A stretch of DNA of 64,000 bases from positions 62,001-126,000 of the forward strand of contig JAPPGU010000036.1 in the NCBI GenBank assembly GCA_028821265.1, written 5' to 3'. The DNA is from a bacterium. GTDB taxonomy: Bacteria; Actinomycetota; Acidimicrobiia; Spongiisociales; Spongiisociaceae. Positions 56,710 through 64,000 of the stretch are shown piece after piece. The position numbers were made by a program, and so were the translations under genes. The first letter of the stretch is position 1. Each line of letters opens with the position of its first letter. The notes under the pieces were generated by a model. The model worked only from the letters and a program-made list of their open reading frames with translations, made no database searches and was not told the DNA's origin.

Positions 56710-57837
56710 TCAGCCGATCCCCAGGGCGTCCGCCTGCTGCTTGGCCACCAGGAAGTCGTCGTAGTCGCTGAAGAAGGAGTGGGCGCCGTCGTCCGAGGTG
56801 AGAACGTAAAAGAGGTAGTCGGTGTCCGCCGGGTCGATGACCGCTTCGATGGACTTGGCGCCTGCCGCACCGATCGGCGTCGGCGGGAGACCGGCTATCA
56901 GGTAGGTGTTGTAAGGGGACTCGAACTGGAGGTCCTCGAGCGTCGGCGACCGGCCCCGGTCCGCCATGGCGTAGAGAACGGTGGCGTCGATCTGGAGCGG
57001 CATGCCCCGCTCCAGCCGGTTATTGATAACGCTGGCGATCAGCGGCCGGTCCTCATCCGTACCGGCCTCGGCCTCCACCAGAGAGGCCATCACCAGGCCT
57101 TCGTACACCGAGAGTCCTCGCCCGGTAACCGCGGACCAGTCGTACGTCTCCAGACGTCGCTCCAGCTCGGTAGCCAGCCTTTGCAGCATCTCGGCCGGTG
57201 TGGCGTTACCAAAGAACTCGTAGGTAGCCGGGAACAGGAGGCCCTCCCATACCGTCCTGTCGAGACCGACGGGCAGGTAGGCGGATGTCACGTCCCCGCT
57301 CAGGAGGGCCGCCGTGAAGTCCTCCTCCGAATAGTTGCGGGTGGCCTGGGCCAGCACGTCCAGGAGCTCGGCGAGCCGGAGTCCCTCAACCACCGTCACC
57401 CGGAACACATCGAGGGACGGCCCCGCTATGAGGAGGTCCACGATCTCGTCGAGGTCGGTCCCGGTAACCAACTCGTAGGTACCGGCCTTGAGGAGGCTGC
57501 CTGCCTCACGCGTCCGGACCAACGACTCGAACTCGATGGCGGAGGGCACCACGCCGTTGCCCACGAGGATGCCGGCGATGCTACGGGCGCTGGACCCCGA
57601 CGGGATCTCCACCACCACGGTGCGACCCGGCTCGACCTCGGCGGTCTGATCCCCTCCACCGAGCCCGCCCAGCCGGTTGACCCAGTCGCCCAGGCCGGCG
57701 CCCCCCACCACCAGGGCGTAGGCGACGACGGCAGCTACGAGAAGGCCGGTGATGGCGCCTCGGGCTCGGATAAGCAATCGGTCCTCACCTCGGTTGTAAC
57801 CCTCCGGTGGAACGTCCGGTCGCCGGTAGGCACTCAT
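56710..57837 (-). CDS. mltG: Endolytic murein transglycosylase
   Basis: This 375-residue membrane protein cleaves nascent peptidoglycan. It has one N-terminal helix (about residues 28-47), a LysM-like/YceG N-domain and the catalytic domain with the glutamate in A-S-L-V-E-A-E-A. Later blocks are I-A-S-V-I-N-N-R-L, L-Q-I-D-A-T-V-L-Y and S-P-Y-N-T-Y. Its ATG overlaps the ruvX stop (ATGA). Confidence 0.94.
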   Translation of the reverse strand: MSAYRRPDVPPEGYNRGEDRLLIRARGAITGLLVAAVVAYALVVGGAGLGDWVNRLGGLGGGDQTAEVEPGRTVVVEIPSGSSARSIAGILVGNGVVPSAIEFESLVRTREAGSLLKAGTYELVTGTDLDEIVDLLIAGPSLDVFRVTVVEGLRLAELLDVLAQATRNYSEEDFTAALLSGDVTSAYLPVGLDRTVWEGLLFPATYEFFGNATPAEMLQRLATELERRLETYDWSAVTGRGLSVYEGLVMASLVEAEAGTDEDRPLIASVINNRLERGMPLQIDATVLYAMADRGRSPTLEDLQFESPYNTYLIAGLPPTPIGAAGAKSIEAVIDPADTDYLFYVLTSDDGAHSFFSDYDDFLVAKQQADALGIG

Positions 57838-58277
57838 TCGACCCTCGCGCGGGCTTGGCTATCGAGATAACCCTGGAGCATCACCGCGGCCGCCACCTTG
57901 TCGATCCGTCGGCGGCGCTTAGCACGGGAGGTCCCGGCCGCCACCAGGACGCCTTCCGCGATCCGGGTGGTGAGCCGCTCGTCATACAGGACCACGTCCA
58001 CCCCCACGAGGGGCCGGAGCCGATTGACGAACCGGCGGGTCCTGCGGGCGGCCGCCTGTTCGGTGCCATCGAGCGAGACCGGCAGCCCCACCACCACCTT
58101 GTCCACATCCTCCGAACCGACCAGGTCGGCCAACCGGCGTCCGAGCCCGGGGCCCGCCTCGAACACTCCGAAGGGATGGGCCGCGATACCGAGACGGTCG
58201 GAAAGCGCAACGCCCACGCGCCGGCTTCCGTAGTCGATGCCCATGATGCGGCTGGCTCCTCCCGGTCCGGCGCTCAT
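57834..58277 (-). CDS. ruvX: RuvX/YqgF Holliday junction resolvase-family protein
   Basis: This 147-residue RNase H-fold protein processes pre-16S rRNA in several bacteria and is also described as a putative resolvase. The motifs are G-I-D-Y-G-S-R-R-V-G-V-A, V-V-G-L-P and Y-D-E-R-L-T-T. The ATG overlaps the alaS stop by one base. ATG 58277 places ten residues before the fold; an internal ATG just ahead of G-I-D-Y is possible. Confidence 0.93.
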   Translation of the reverse strand: MSAGPGGASRIMGIDYGSRRVGVALSDRLGIAAHPFGVFEAGPGLGRRLADLVGSEDVDKVVVGLPVSLDGTEQAAARRTRRFVNRLRPLVGVDVVLYDERLTTRIAEGVLVAAGTSRAKRRRRIDKVAAAVMLQGYLDSQARARVE

Positions 58278-60898
58278 CAGGCACTCAGACGGCGCGCCAC
58301 CGCCTCCCGGATCGCGTCCAGAGCCTCGCCTACCTTGTCGCCCCTGGGTCCGCCCGCCTGTGACAACTCGGGATCGCGACTGCCGCCTCCTCCGAGGAGC
58401 TTGGCGCCCACCAGCACCAGATCGGCCACCGAGACACCCCTGTCGACCAGGTCACGGGTCGCCAGGCCGACCAGCGCCCCCTTTCCGCCCGCCCGGCTCC
58501 CCAGCACCACGACGCCGGACCCGAGCCGGTCCCGGACCTGCGCCCCCACCTGGCGCAACGCCACCGGGGCGTGATCGTCGAGTTCGGCCACCAGCCACGA
58601 GGTATCGCCGGTACGCCGGGCGGCACCGGCCAGGTCGGCGGCGATCGCAGTCCTCTCCTGCCGGCGGCGCTGGTCCAATTCGCTCTGGATGGCGTCGGCC
58701 CGCTCGGCGAGCCGGCGCACTCCCGCCGGGACCTCCGACATCGACAGGCCAAGGAAGCGACCTACGTCGGTCAGTTGCTCCCTCGCTTCCCTGGCATAGG
58801 AATAGGCGGCCATACCGGTCAGAGCCTCCACCCGGCGCACGTTCGATCCGATAGAGGATTCGGAGGTGACCAGCAGCGGTCCTACCTCCGCGGAACTGCC
58901 CACATGGGTGCCACCGCAGAACTCGACCGAGAAGTCCCCCACCGAGACCACCCGCACCCGCTCACCGTACTTGTCACCGAAGAAGGCCAGCGCCCCCATC
59001 GCCTCGGCCTCGTCCTTGGACGTCTCGAGCAGGCCCACATGATGGTTGTCCACGACCCGCTGGTTGACCAACTGCTCCACCTCGCCGAGCTCTTCGGCGG
59101 CCACCGCCGTGTAGTGGCTGAAGTCGAAGCGGAGCCGCCCGTCCTGGACCAGGGAACCGGCCTGGTTGGCGTGCTCCCCTATCACCTCCCGGAGCGCCCA
59201 ATGGAGGAGGTGAGTACCGGTGTGGGACTTGCGGATGCGGTCGCGCCGGGGGCTGTCGACACGGGCATCCACTTCCTGGCCGGTCTGGACGAACCCGCTC
59301 TTCACCTTGCCGTGGTGGCCGTGCAAGCCGGTCACGGCCGCTTGCGTGTCGCCTACCTCGATCTGTCCGGTCACCGACGCGATCAACCCGACATCACCCA
59401 CCTGCCCACCGGCCTCGGCGTAGAACGGTGACCTGTTCAGGAAGACCTCCACCTCCTGACCCTTCTCGGCCCTCTCCACCAACTCCCCCTCCCGGAGTAT
59501 GGCCAGGACCAGGGCGGGCGAGTCGTCCCTGACGTAACCCAGGAACTCGGTGGGGCCTACGGTGTCGAGGATTCGCTTGTAGGAGTCCACGCGGACCGCC
59601 TCGGCTCCCCCCTTCCAAGCGGCCTTGGCGCGGGCCCTCTGGGCGGCCATCTCGGCCTCGAACCCGTCCAGGTCCACCTCGCGCCGCTGCTCCTCCACGA
59701 TCTCCCGGGTGAGGTCGATCGGGAAGCCGTACGTGTCATGCAGCTTGAAGGCCAGGGCGCCCGACACAACGGCACCCGGCTCCGAACCCACCAGTGCCTC
59801 GTCCAGCATCTGGGTCCCGGCGGCGAGGGTGCGCCGGAATCGGGACTCCTCACGCTCGAAGACGTGCCGGATGAAGTCGAGGTTGGCCTTGAGTTCCGGG
59901 TAGGCATCCTCCATGATGTCGGCGGTCACCTCGGCCAGCCGGGGCATGATGAGGCTCTCGCTACCCAGTTGCCAGGCGTGGCGCACCGCTCGACGGATCA
60001 GGCGCCTCACCACGTAACCCCGGCCTTCGTTTCCGGGCAGGGCGAGGTCGCCGATGAGGAACGTGGAGGCGCGGGCGTGGTCGGCCAGCAGGCGAAGCGC
60101 CACGTCGACCCGTTCGTCCTCGCCATAGGTCCGGCCCAGGGCCCCGGAGGCGGCCGCCAGCACGTCATGGACGCAGTCGGCCTCGAAAAGAGTGTCGACT
60201 CCCTGGAGGATCATGGCCAGACGCTCCAGCCCGGTGCCAGTATCAATCCCCTTGGCAGGGATGTCGCCGACAACGTGATAGGGCTCATCCTGGATGTTCT
60301 GCATGAAGACCAGGTTCCAGAGCTCCACGAACCGGTCCTCGCCACCACCGATCGGGCCCCCGTCAGGCCCGTAGGCAGGGCCCCGGTCGATGAAGATCTC
60401 CGAGCACGGACCGCACGGACCGGGAATGCCCATCTGCCAGAAGTTGTCCTTACCGCCCCGCTGCACCCGATCAGGTGGAACCCCGATCGAGTCGATCCAG
60501 ATCTCCTCGGCCTCGTCGTCGGTCTCGTACACCGTGTACCAGAGACGTTCGGGATCCAGGCCGAGCGGTCCGGTGACGAAATCGAAGGCGTAGCGGATGG
60601 CCAGTTCCTTGAAGTAGTCACCGAAGGAGAAGTTGCCGAGCATCTCGAACATGGTGAGATGGCGGGCAGTGGTGCCGATGATGTCGATGTCGACCGTTCG
60701 CACGCACTTCTGGATGCTGACCGCCCGGGGCCAGGGCGGCTCCTCCTCCCCGAGGAAATAGGGCTTGAACGGGACCATGCCGGCGTTGGTCACGAGCAGC
60801 GTCGGGTCGGTGGGGATCAGCGACGCGGACGGCCGAACTACGTGATTGCGTTCGGCAAAGAAGTCGGTGAAGGCGCGCCGGATGGCATTGGCTCGCAT
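58277..60898 (-). CDS. alaS: Alanyl-tRNA synthetase
   Basis: This 873-residue class II synthetase has the catalytic core from residue 1, the tRNA recognition domain, an editing domain whose zinc motif includes H-T-G-T-H-L-L-H and C-G-G-T-H, and the C-Ala domain with D-x-x-G-G-x-G type G-S-R-A-G-G-K-G-A-L-V. The length is normal. It leads the ruvX-mltG-aroE run. I saw no T-box leader in the 105 bases before it. Confidence 0.97.
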   Translation of the reverse strand: MRANAIRRAFTDFFAERNHVVRPSASLIPTDPTLLVTNAGMVPFKPYFLGEEEPPWPRAVSIQKCVRTVDIDIIGTTARHLTMFEMLGNFSFGDYFKELAIRYAFDFVTGPLGLDPERLWYTVYETDDEAEEIWIDSIGVPPDRVQRGGKDNFWQMGIPGPCGPCSEIFIDRGPAYGPDGGPIGGGEDRFVELWNLVFMQNIQDEPYHVVGDIPAKGIDTGTGLERLAMILQGVDTLFEADCVHDVLAAASGALGRTYGEDERVDVALRLLADHARASTFLIGDLALPGNEGRGYVVRRLIRRAVRHAWQLGSESLIMPRLAEVTADIMEDAYPELKANLDFIRHVFEREESRFRRTLAAGTQMLDEALVGSEPGAVVSGALAFKLHDTYGFPIDLTREIVEEQRREVDLDGFEAEMAAQRARAKAAWKGGAEAVRVDSYKRILDTVGPTEFLGYVRDDSPALVLAILREGELVERAEKGQEVEVFLNRSPFYAEAGGQVGDVGLIASVTGQIEVGDTQAAVTGLHGHHGKVKSGFVQTGQEVDARVDSPRRDRIRKSHTGTHLLHWALREVIGEHANQAGSLVQDGRLRFDFSHYTAVAAEELGEVEQLVNQRVVDNHHVGLLETSKDEAEAMGALAFFGDKYGERVRVVSVGDFSVEFCGGTHVGSSAEVGPLLVTSESSIGSNVRRVEALTGMAAYSYAREAREQLTDVGRFLGLSMSEVPAGVRRLAERADAIQSELDQRRRQERTAIAADLAGAARRTGDTSWLVAELDDHAPVALRQVGAQVRDRLGSGVVVLGSRAGGKGALVGLATRDLVDRGVSVADLVLVGAKLLGGGGSRDPELSQAGGPRGDKVGEALDAIREAVARRLSA

Positions 60899-61003
60899 CC
60901 GTTGCAGGTTAGCCCTGAGCGGCAGGTTGCCGGTGACCCCGGATCAGGAGCGCGAATTCACTCATCCACGGTGCGAACCCGAGCCACGACCGTCCTATCG
61001 GTG

Positions 61004-62362
61004 CTAATCGCCTGCCCTGGTAGGACGGCCCAGTACCCGGTCCCATTCCTCGAGCCGGTCGGCAACGCCCGCCTCCCTGCCCTGGCGGGTGGGTCGATAG
61101 AGGATCCTCCCCTCCATCTGCTCCGGAAGGTGAGGCTGCTGAACGAGATGTCCCGGTCCCGTGTGGGGATCAACATATCCCGCCGGCGTGCCGTCTACCT
61201 GCGACGACACCAGCCGCCCGCCGGTGGAGCGGAGATGGGCGGGAACGGTGGCGGCGGGTGTCTCCTCGACCGCCCGGCGGGTCGCGCCCATCGATCTCTT
61301 CACCGAGTCGGACTTGGGAGCGGTGGCCAGGTAGATCGCGGCCTGCGACAGGTTGTAGGCCGCCTCGGGCAGGCCGACCATCGCCAGGGCCTGAGCGGCG
61401 GCCACCGCCTGGACCAGAGCGTCCGGGTCGGCCATGCCCACGTCCTCGGAGGCGAAGATGACCATCCGTCGTGCCACGAACTCCGGATCCTCGCCTGCCG
61501 ACAGCATGGTGTGGAGCCAGTAGAGGGCGGCGTCGGGGTCGGAGCCCCGCATCGACTTTATGAAGGCCGAGATGACGTCGTAGTGCTGGTCGCCCTTCTT
61601 GTCGTAGCGGATGATGCGGCGCTGGAGGGCCTCCTCCACATCCCGGTAGGTGATGGTGGTCCGTCCGCCGCCGCCGGCCACGATGGCGGCCAGTTCCAAG
61701 ACGTTGAGCGATAGCCGGGCGTCCCCTCCCGCCCGACGGGCCAGGGCCTCGGCGGCCGACGGGTCGATCGCCATCGCTGCGGAACCCAGCCCCCTCTCGC
61801 GGTCGGTCAGGGCCCGCTCGAGAAGCTCGACCACTTCGGCAGCGGACAGCGGAACCAGACGGAGCAGGGTGCATCGGCTGATCAGGGGGGAGTTGACCTC
61901 GAAGAACGGGTTCTCGGTGGTAGCGCCGACCAGTATGACGGTGCCGTTCTCGACCCCGGGCAGCAGGGCGTCCTGCTGGGCCTTGTTGAAGCGATGGATC
62001 TCGTCCAGGAAGAGCACCGTTCGAGTCCCTTGCTCCCCGAGCCGGCGCTCCGCTCCCTCCAGGACCCGGCGGACGTCACGCACCCCGTGAGCGGACGCGG
62101 TCAGCTGCTCGAATACCGCGTCGCTCTCGGAGGCCATGAGCCGGGCCAGGGTCGTCTTACCGGTACCCGGCGGTCCGAACAGCAGGACCGACACCAGGCG
62201 GCCGGATTCGACCATGGCGCGGAATGCGGCGCCCTTCCCGAGAAGATCGGGCTGGCCCACCACCTCTTGCAAGGACCGGGGACGCATGCGGTCGGCCAGC
62301 GGGGCCACCCGGCGCCGGCGTCTCTCCCGGCCGGCGGAGAACAGGTCGGGTTCGGACGGCAT
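61004..62362 (-). CDS. rarA: Replication-associated recombination ATPase RarA
   Basis: This 452-residue AAA+ protein acts at stalled replication forks. Walker A is G-P-P-G-T-G-K-T-T, Walker B is L-F-L-D-E-I-H-R-F, and sensor-1 is G-A-T-T-E-N-P. The MgsA C-terminal tetramerisation domain, with Y-D-V-I-S-A-F-I-K-S-M-R-G-S-D-P-D-A-A and S-E-D-V-G-M-A, is intact. It lies between aspS and alaS on the same strand. Confidence 0.95.
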   Translation of the reverse strand: MPSEPDLFSAGRERRRRRVAPLADRMRPRSLQEVVGQPDLLGKGAAFRAMVESGRLVSVLLFGPPGTGKTTLARLMASESDAVFEQLTASAHGVRDVRRVLEGAERRLGEQGTRTVLFLDEIHRFNKAQQDALLPGVENGTVILVGATTENPFFEVNSPLISRCTLLRLVPLSAAEVVELLERALTDRERGLGSAAMAIDPSAAEALARRAGGDARLSLNVLELAAIVAGGGGRTTITYRDVEEALQRRIIRYDKKGDQHYDVISAFIKSMRGSDPDAALYWLHTMLSAGEDPEFVARRMVIFASEDVGMADPDALVQAVAAAQALAMVGLPEAAYNLSQAAIYLATAPKSDSVKRSMGATRRAVEETPAATVPAHLRSTGGRLVSSQVDGTPAGYVDPHTGPGHLVQQPHLPEQMEGRILYRPTRQGREAGVADRLEEWDRVLGRPTRAGD

Positions 62363-62374
62363 CCCGGTTACCGG

Positions 62375-64000
62375 TCAGGATCCGGCGGGCTCGGAAGGCC
62401 CCGTCGGGGGTTGGTCCGTGGCGGCCAGGGCCGCCTTGGCGGTGGCCGTGAGGTCCAGGCCGAGTTCCTCCAGGTGGTCATCGACCACCCGGGTCGGAGC
62501 GGTGGTGAGCGGATCGGCGCCGCTCTGGGTCTTGGGGAACGGGATCACCTCCCTGATACTGGCCTCGTTCTGGAGGATGGCTACCAGGCGATCGATCCCC
62601 ACCGCGAAACCGGCATGGGGTGGTGTCCCGTAGGCAAGGGCCTCCAGGAACCAGCCGAAACGGGACTCGGCCTCCTCATCGGAGATACCAAGGGTCTCGA
62701 ACACGGCCCTCTGCGTATCGGGGTCATGGATCCGCACGGAGCCGGAGCCCAGCTCGGACCCGTTGAGCACGAGATCGTAAGCCTGGGCCACCGCCGTCTC
62801 CGGCCGCTCGCGCATCTCCTCCACCGAGACCGGGGCGGTGAAGGGATGGTGGGAGGGGACCAGGTCACCACCCTCGGTCGTCTCGAAGACCGGGAAGTCC
62901 ACTATCCAGACGAAACGCAGTTCCTCGTGGCTACCGGGCCGGCCCAGTTCCAGACGGATCGCGCCCAGCACCGAGGAGGCCATGGCAGCCCCGCCGGCCA
63001 CCAGCAGCAACAAGTCGCCCGGCGATGCGTCCAGTATCCGGGTCGCCTCCGCCATCTCGGCGCTGTCCAGGAACTTGGCCACGGGCGACCGCCAACCGCC
63101 GTCTTCGTTGACCACGGCCCAGACCAGGCCGGCTGCGCCCAATTCCCTGGCCCGGCCCACCAGACCGTCCAGTTCCGCCCGGGAGGGACTCATCGGCCCT
63201 GCGTTGATGCCCCGGACCACTCCCCCCGCGTCGAGAGCGCCGCCGAAGCCGCGGAAGCCGGTGCCCGAGAACGCATCCGACAGCTCGGTCACGTCCATGC
63301 CGAACCGCAGATCGGGCTTGTCGGTGCCGTAGCGGGCCAGCGCCTCGTCGTAGGTGATCCTGGGTAGGGGTAGGGGGAGTTCGATGCCGCGCAGGTCTCG
63401 CACCACGGCCGCCACCACCCGCTCGATGGCGGCGAAGACGTCCTCGCGTTCCCAGAACGATCCCTCCAGATCCAACTGGGTGAACTCGATCTGGCGGTCG
63501 GCCCGCGTGTCCTCGTCGCGGTAGCAACGGGCGATCTGGTAGTAACGCTCGACGCCCGCCACCATGAGCAACTGCTTGAAGAGTTGGGGGCTTTGGGGCA
63601 GGGCATAGAACCGGCCGGGCCGCAGCCGGCTCGGCACCAGGAAGTCCCGGGCTCCCTCGGGCGTCGAGTTGACGAGCGTGGGAGTCTCCACATCCAGGAA
63701 GCCCAGGTGGTCAAGGGTACGCCGGATGGCGCTGATGCACCTGGAACGGGCTCGCAGATTGGCGGCCATGCGGGGGCGGCGCAGATCGAGATAGCGATAC
63801 TCGAGCCGGATCCGCTCCTCGGAGTGGGAACGGTCGTCGATCATGAAGGGGAGCGGGGCCGCCCGGCTCAACACCTCGAGCACCCCGGCTTCCACCTCGA
63901 AGTCCCCGGTGGGAAGGTCGGGGTTCTCGGTCCCCGCCGGCCGCCGGCGGAGCGTGCCCTCGACCCGGACGCAGTACTCCATGCGGAGGTCCGATGCCGA
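62375..64000 (-). CDS. aspS: Aspartyl-tRNA synthetase (5' end beyond window)
   Basis: The frame is open to the edge, giving 542 residues; the beginning of the OB-fold anticodon domain is missing. Class II motif 2 is Y-Q-I-A-R-C-Y-R-D-E-D with the R-A-D-R-Q-I-E-F-T-Q-L-D loop. The bacterial GAD insert covers the middle, and motif 3 is G-I-D-R-L-V near the end. The bacterial-type length fits a protein of about 590-600 residues. It may be non-discriminating for tRNA-Asn, in which case GatCAB would also amidate Asp-tRNA(Asn); this cannot be decided here. Confidence 0.95.
   Translation of the reverse strand, partial: SASDLRMEYCVRVEGTLRRRPAGTENPDLPTGDFEVEAGVLEVLSRAAPLPFMIDDRSHSEERIRLEYRYLDLRRPRMAANLRARSRCISAIRRTLDHLGFLDVETPTLVNSTPEGARDFLVPSRLRPGRFYALPQSPQLFKQLLMVAGVERYYQIARCYRDEDTRADRQIEFTQLDLEGSFWEREDVFAAIERVVAAVVRDLRGIELPLPLPRITYDEALARYGTDKPDLRFGMDVTELSDAFSGTGFRGFGGALDAGGVVRGINAGPMSPSRAELDGLVGRARELGAAGLVWAVVNEDGGWRSPVAKFLDSAEMAEATRILDASPGDLLLLVAGGAAMASSVLGAIRLELGRPGSHEELRFVWIVDFPVFETTEGGDLVPSHHPFTAPVSVEEMRERPETAVAQAYDLVLNGSELGSGSVRIHDPDTQRAVFETLGISDEEAESRFGWFLEALAYGTPPHAGFAVGIDRLVAILQNEASIREVIPFPKTQSGADPLTTAPTRVVDDHLEELGLDLTATAKAALAATDQPPTGPSEPAGS

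Noticed and set aside
60899-61003. T-box leader for alaS
   Set aside because: No T-box sequence or specifier hairpin was visible; nor before gltX or argS.
59738-61714. 658-codon open frame antisense to alaS and rarA
   Set aside because: Both strands cannot be explained by two proteins here; alaS and rarA carry clear motifs, the antisense frame has none.

Overview
The window is 64 kb of GC-rich, densely coded chromosomal DNA. It looks actinobacterial, most plausibly class Acidimicrobiia or a close relative; this is inference, since no rRNA gene is present. The signs are high GC with frequent GTG starts, a deazaflavin (F420)-type nitroreductase, eukaryotic-type glutamine synthetase (GSII), a PIG-L deacetylase, a GOLPH3/GPP34 domain, and the run aspS-rarA-alaS-ruvX-mltG-aroE. 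No phage, CRISPR array or transposase was seen.

Layout. Positions 1-2741 carry the end of an unknown gene and a polar amino-acid ABC transporter (ATPase, permease, lipoprotein). Positions 2849-13342 hold a VOC-fold protein, a CuZn superoxide dismutase lipoprotein, a four-gene form I aerobic CO dehydrogenase cluster (coxM-coxS-coxL plus an XdhC-YHS fusion), glpD, a PIG-L deacetylase, a glycerate 2-kinase and an odd SDR. Positions 13386-19000 form a looser region: a repeated ncRNA-like element, three tRNA genes (Glu-CTC, Gln-CTG, Glu-TTC), a GcvT/DmdA-like gene and a frameshifted, partly AT-rich DMT-type membrane gene. Positions 19063-24179 hold a GPP34-cytochrome P450 fusion, a Rieske oxygenase, an F420 enzyme and a PLP enzyme.

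Positions 24183-44770 are mostly housekeeping: gltX, an FAH-family gene without its metal ligands, ilvE, terC, pgpA, gatCAB, dapE-dapC, ligA-mnmA-cysteine desulfurase, mrp, an A-type Fe-S carrier, ridA and GSII. Positions 44864-53011 carry small membrane proteins, an ankyrin protein, a stand-alone Nfu N-domain and a glycolate oxidase operon (glcDEF). Positions 53308-64000 hold argS, a prepilin peptidase, aroE, mltG, ruvX, alaS, rarA and partial aspS.

Two themes connect the genes. One is energy and C1/C2 metabolism: CO oxidation, glycolate and glycerate use, and glycerol-3-phosphate oxidation. The other is Glu/Gln decoding: GltX, GatCAB, three Glu/Gln tRNAs, MnmA with its sulfur donor, and GSII, consistent with making Gln-tRNA by amidating Glu-tRNA(Gln).

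Several signals lie outside normal genes. Two intergenic elements at about 13.4-13.7 kb and 26.5-26.7 kb share ends, a central hairpin and a G-rich motif, and are candidates for an undescribed structured RNA. Two families of MITE-like inverted-repeat elements are present, one supplying the mrp stop codon and one ending two bases before the glcD start. Heptanucleotide (C/A)TAGTTG arrays occur in three intergenic places, two of them beginning at a stop codon. The GPP34-P450 and XdhC-YHS fusions are the most interesting protein-level observations.
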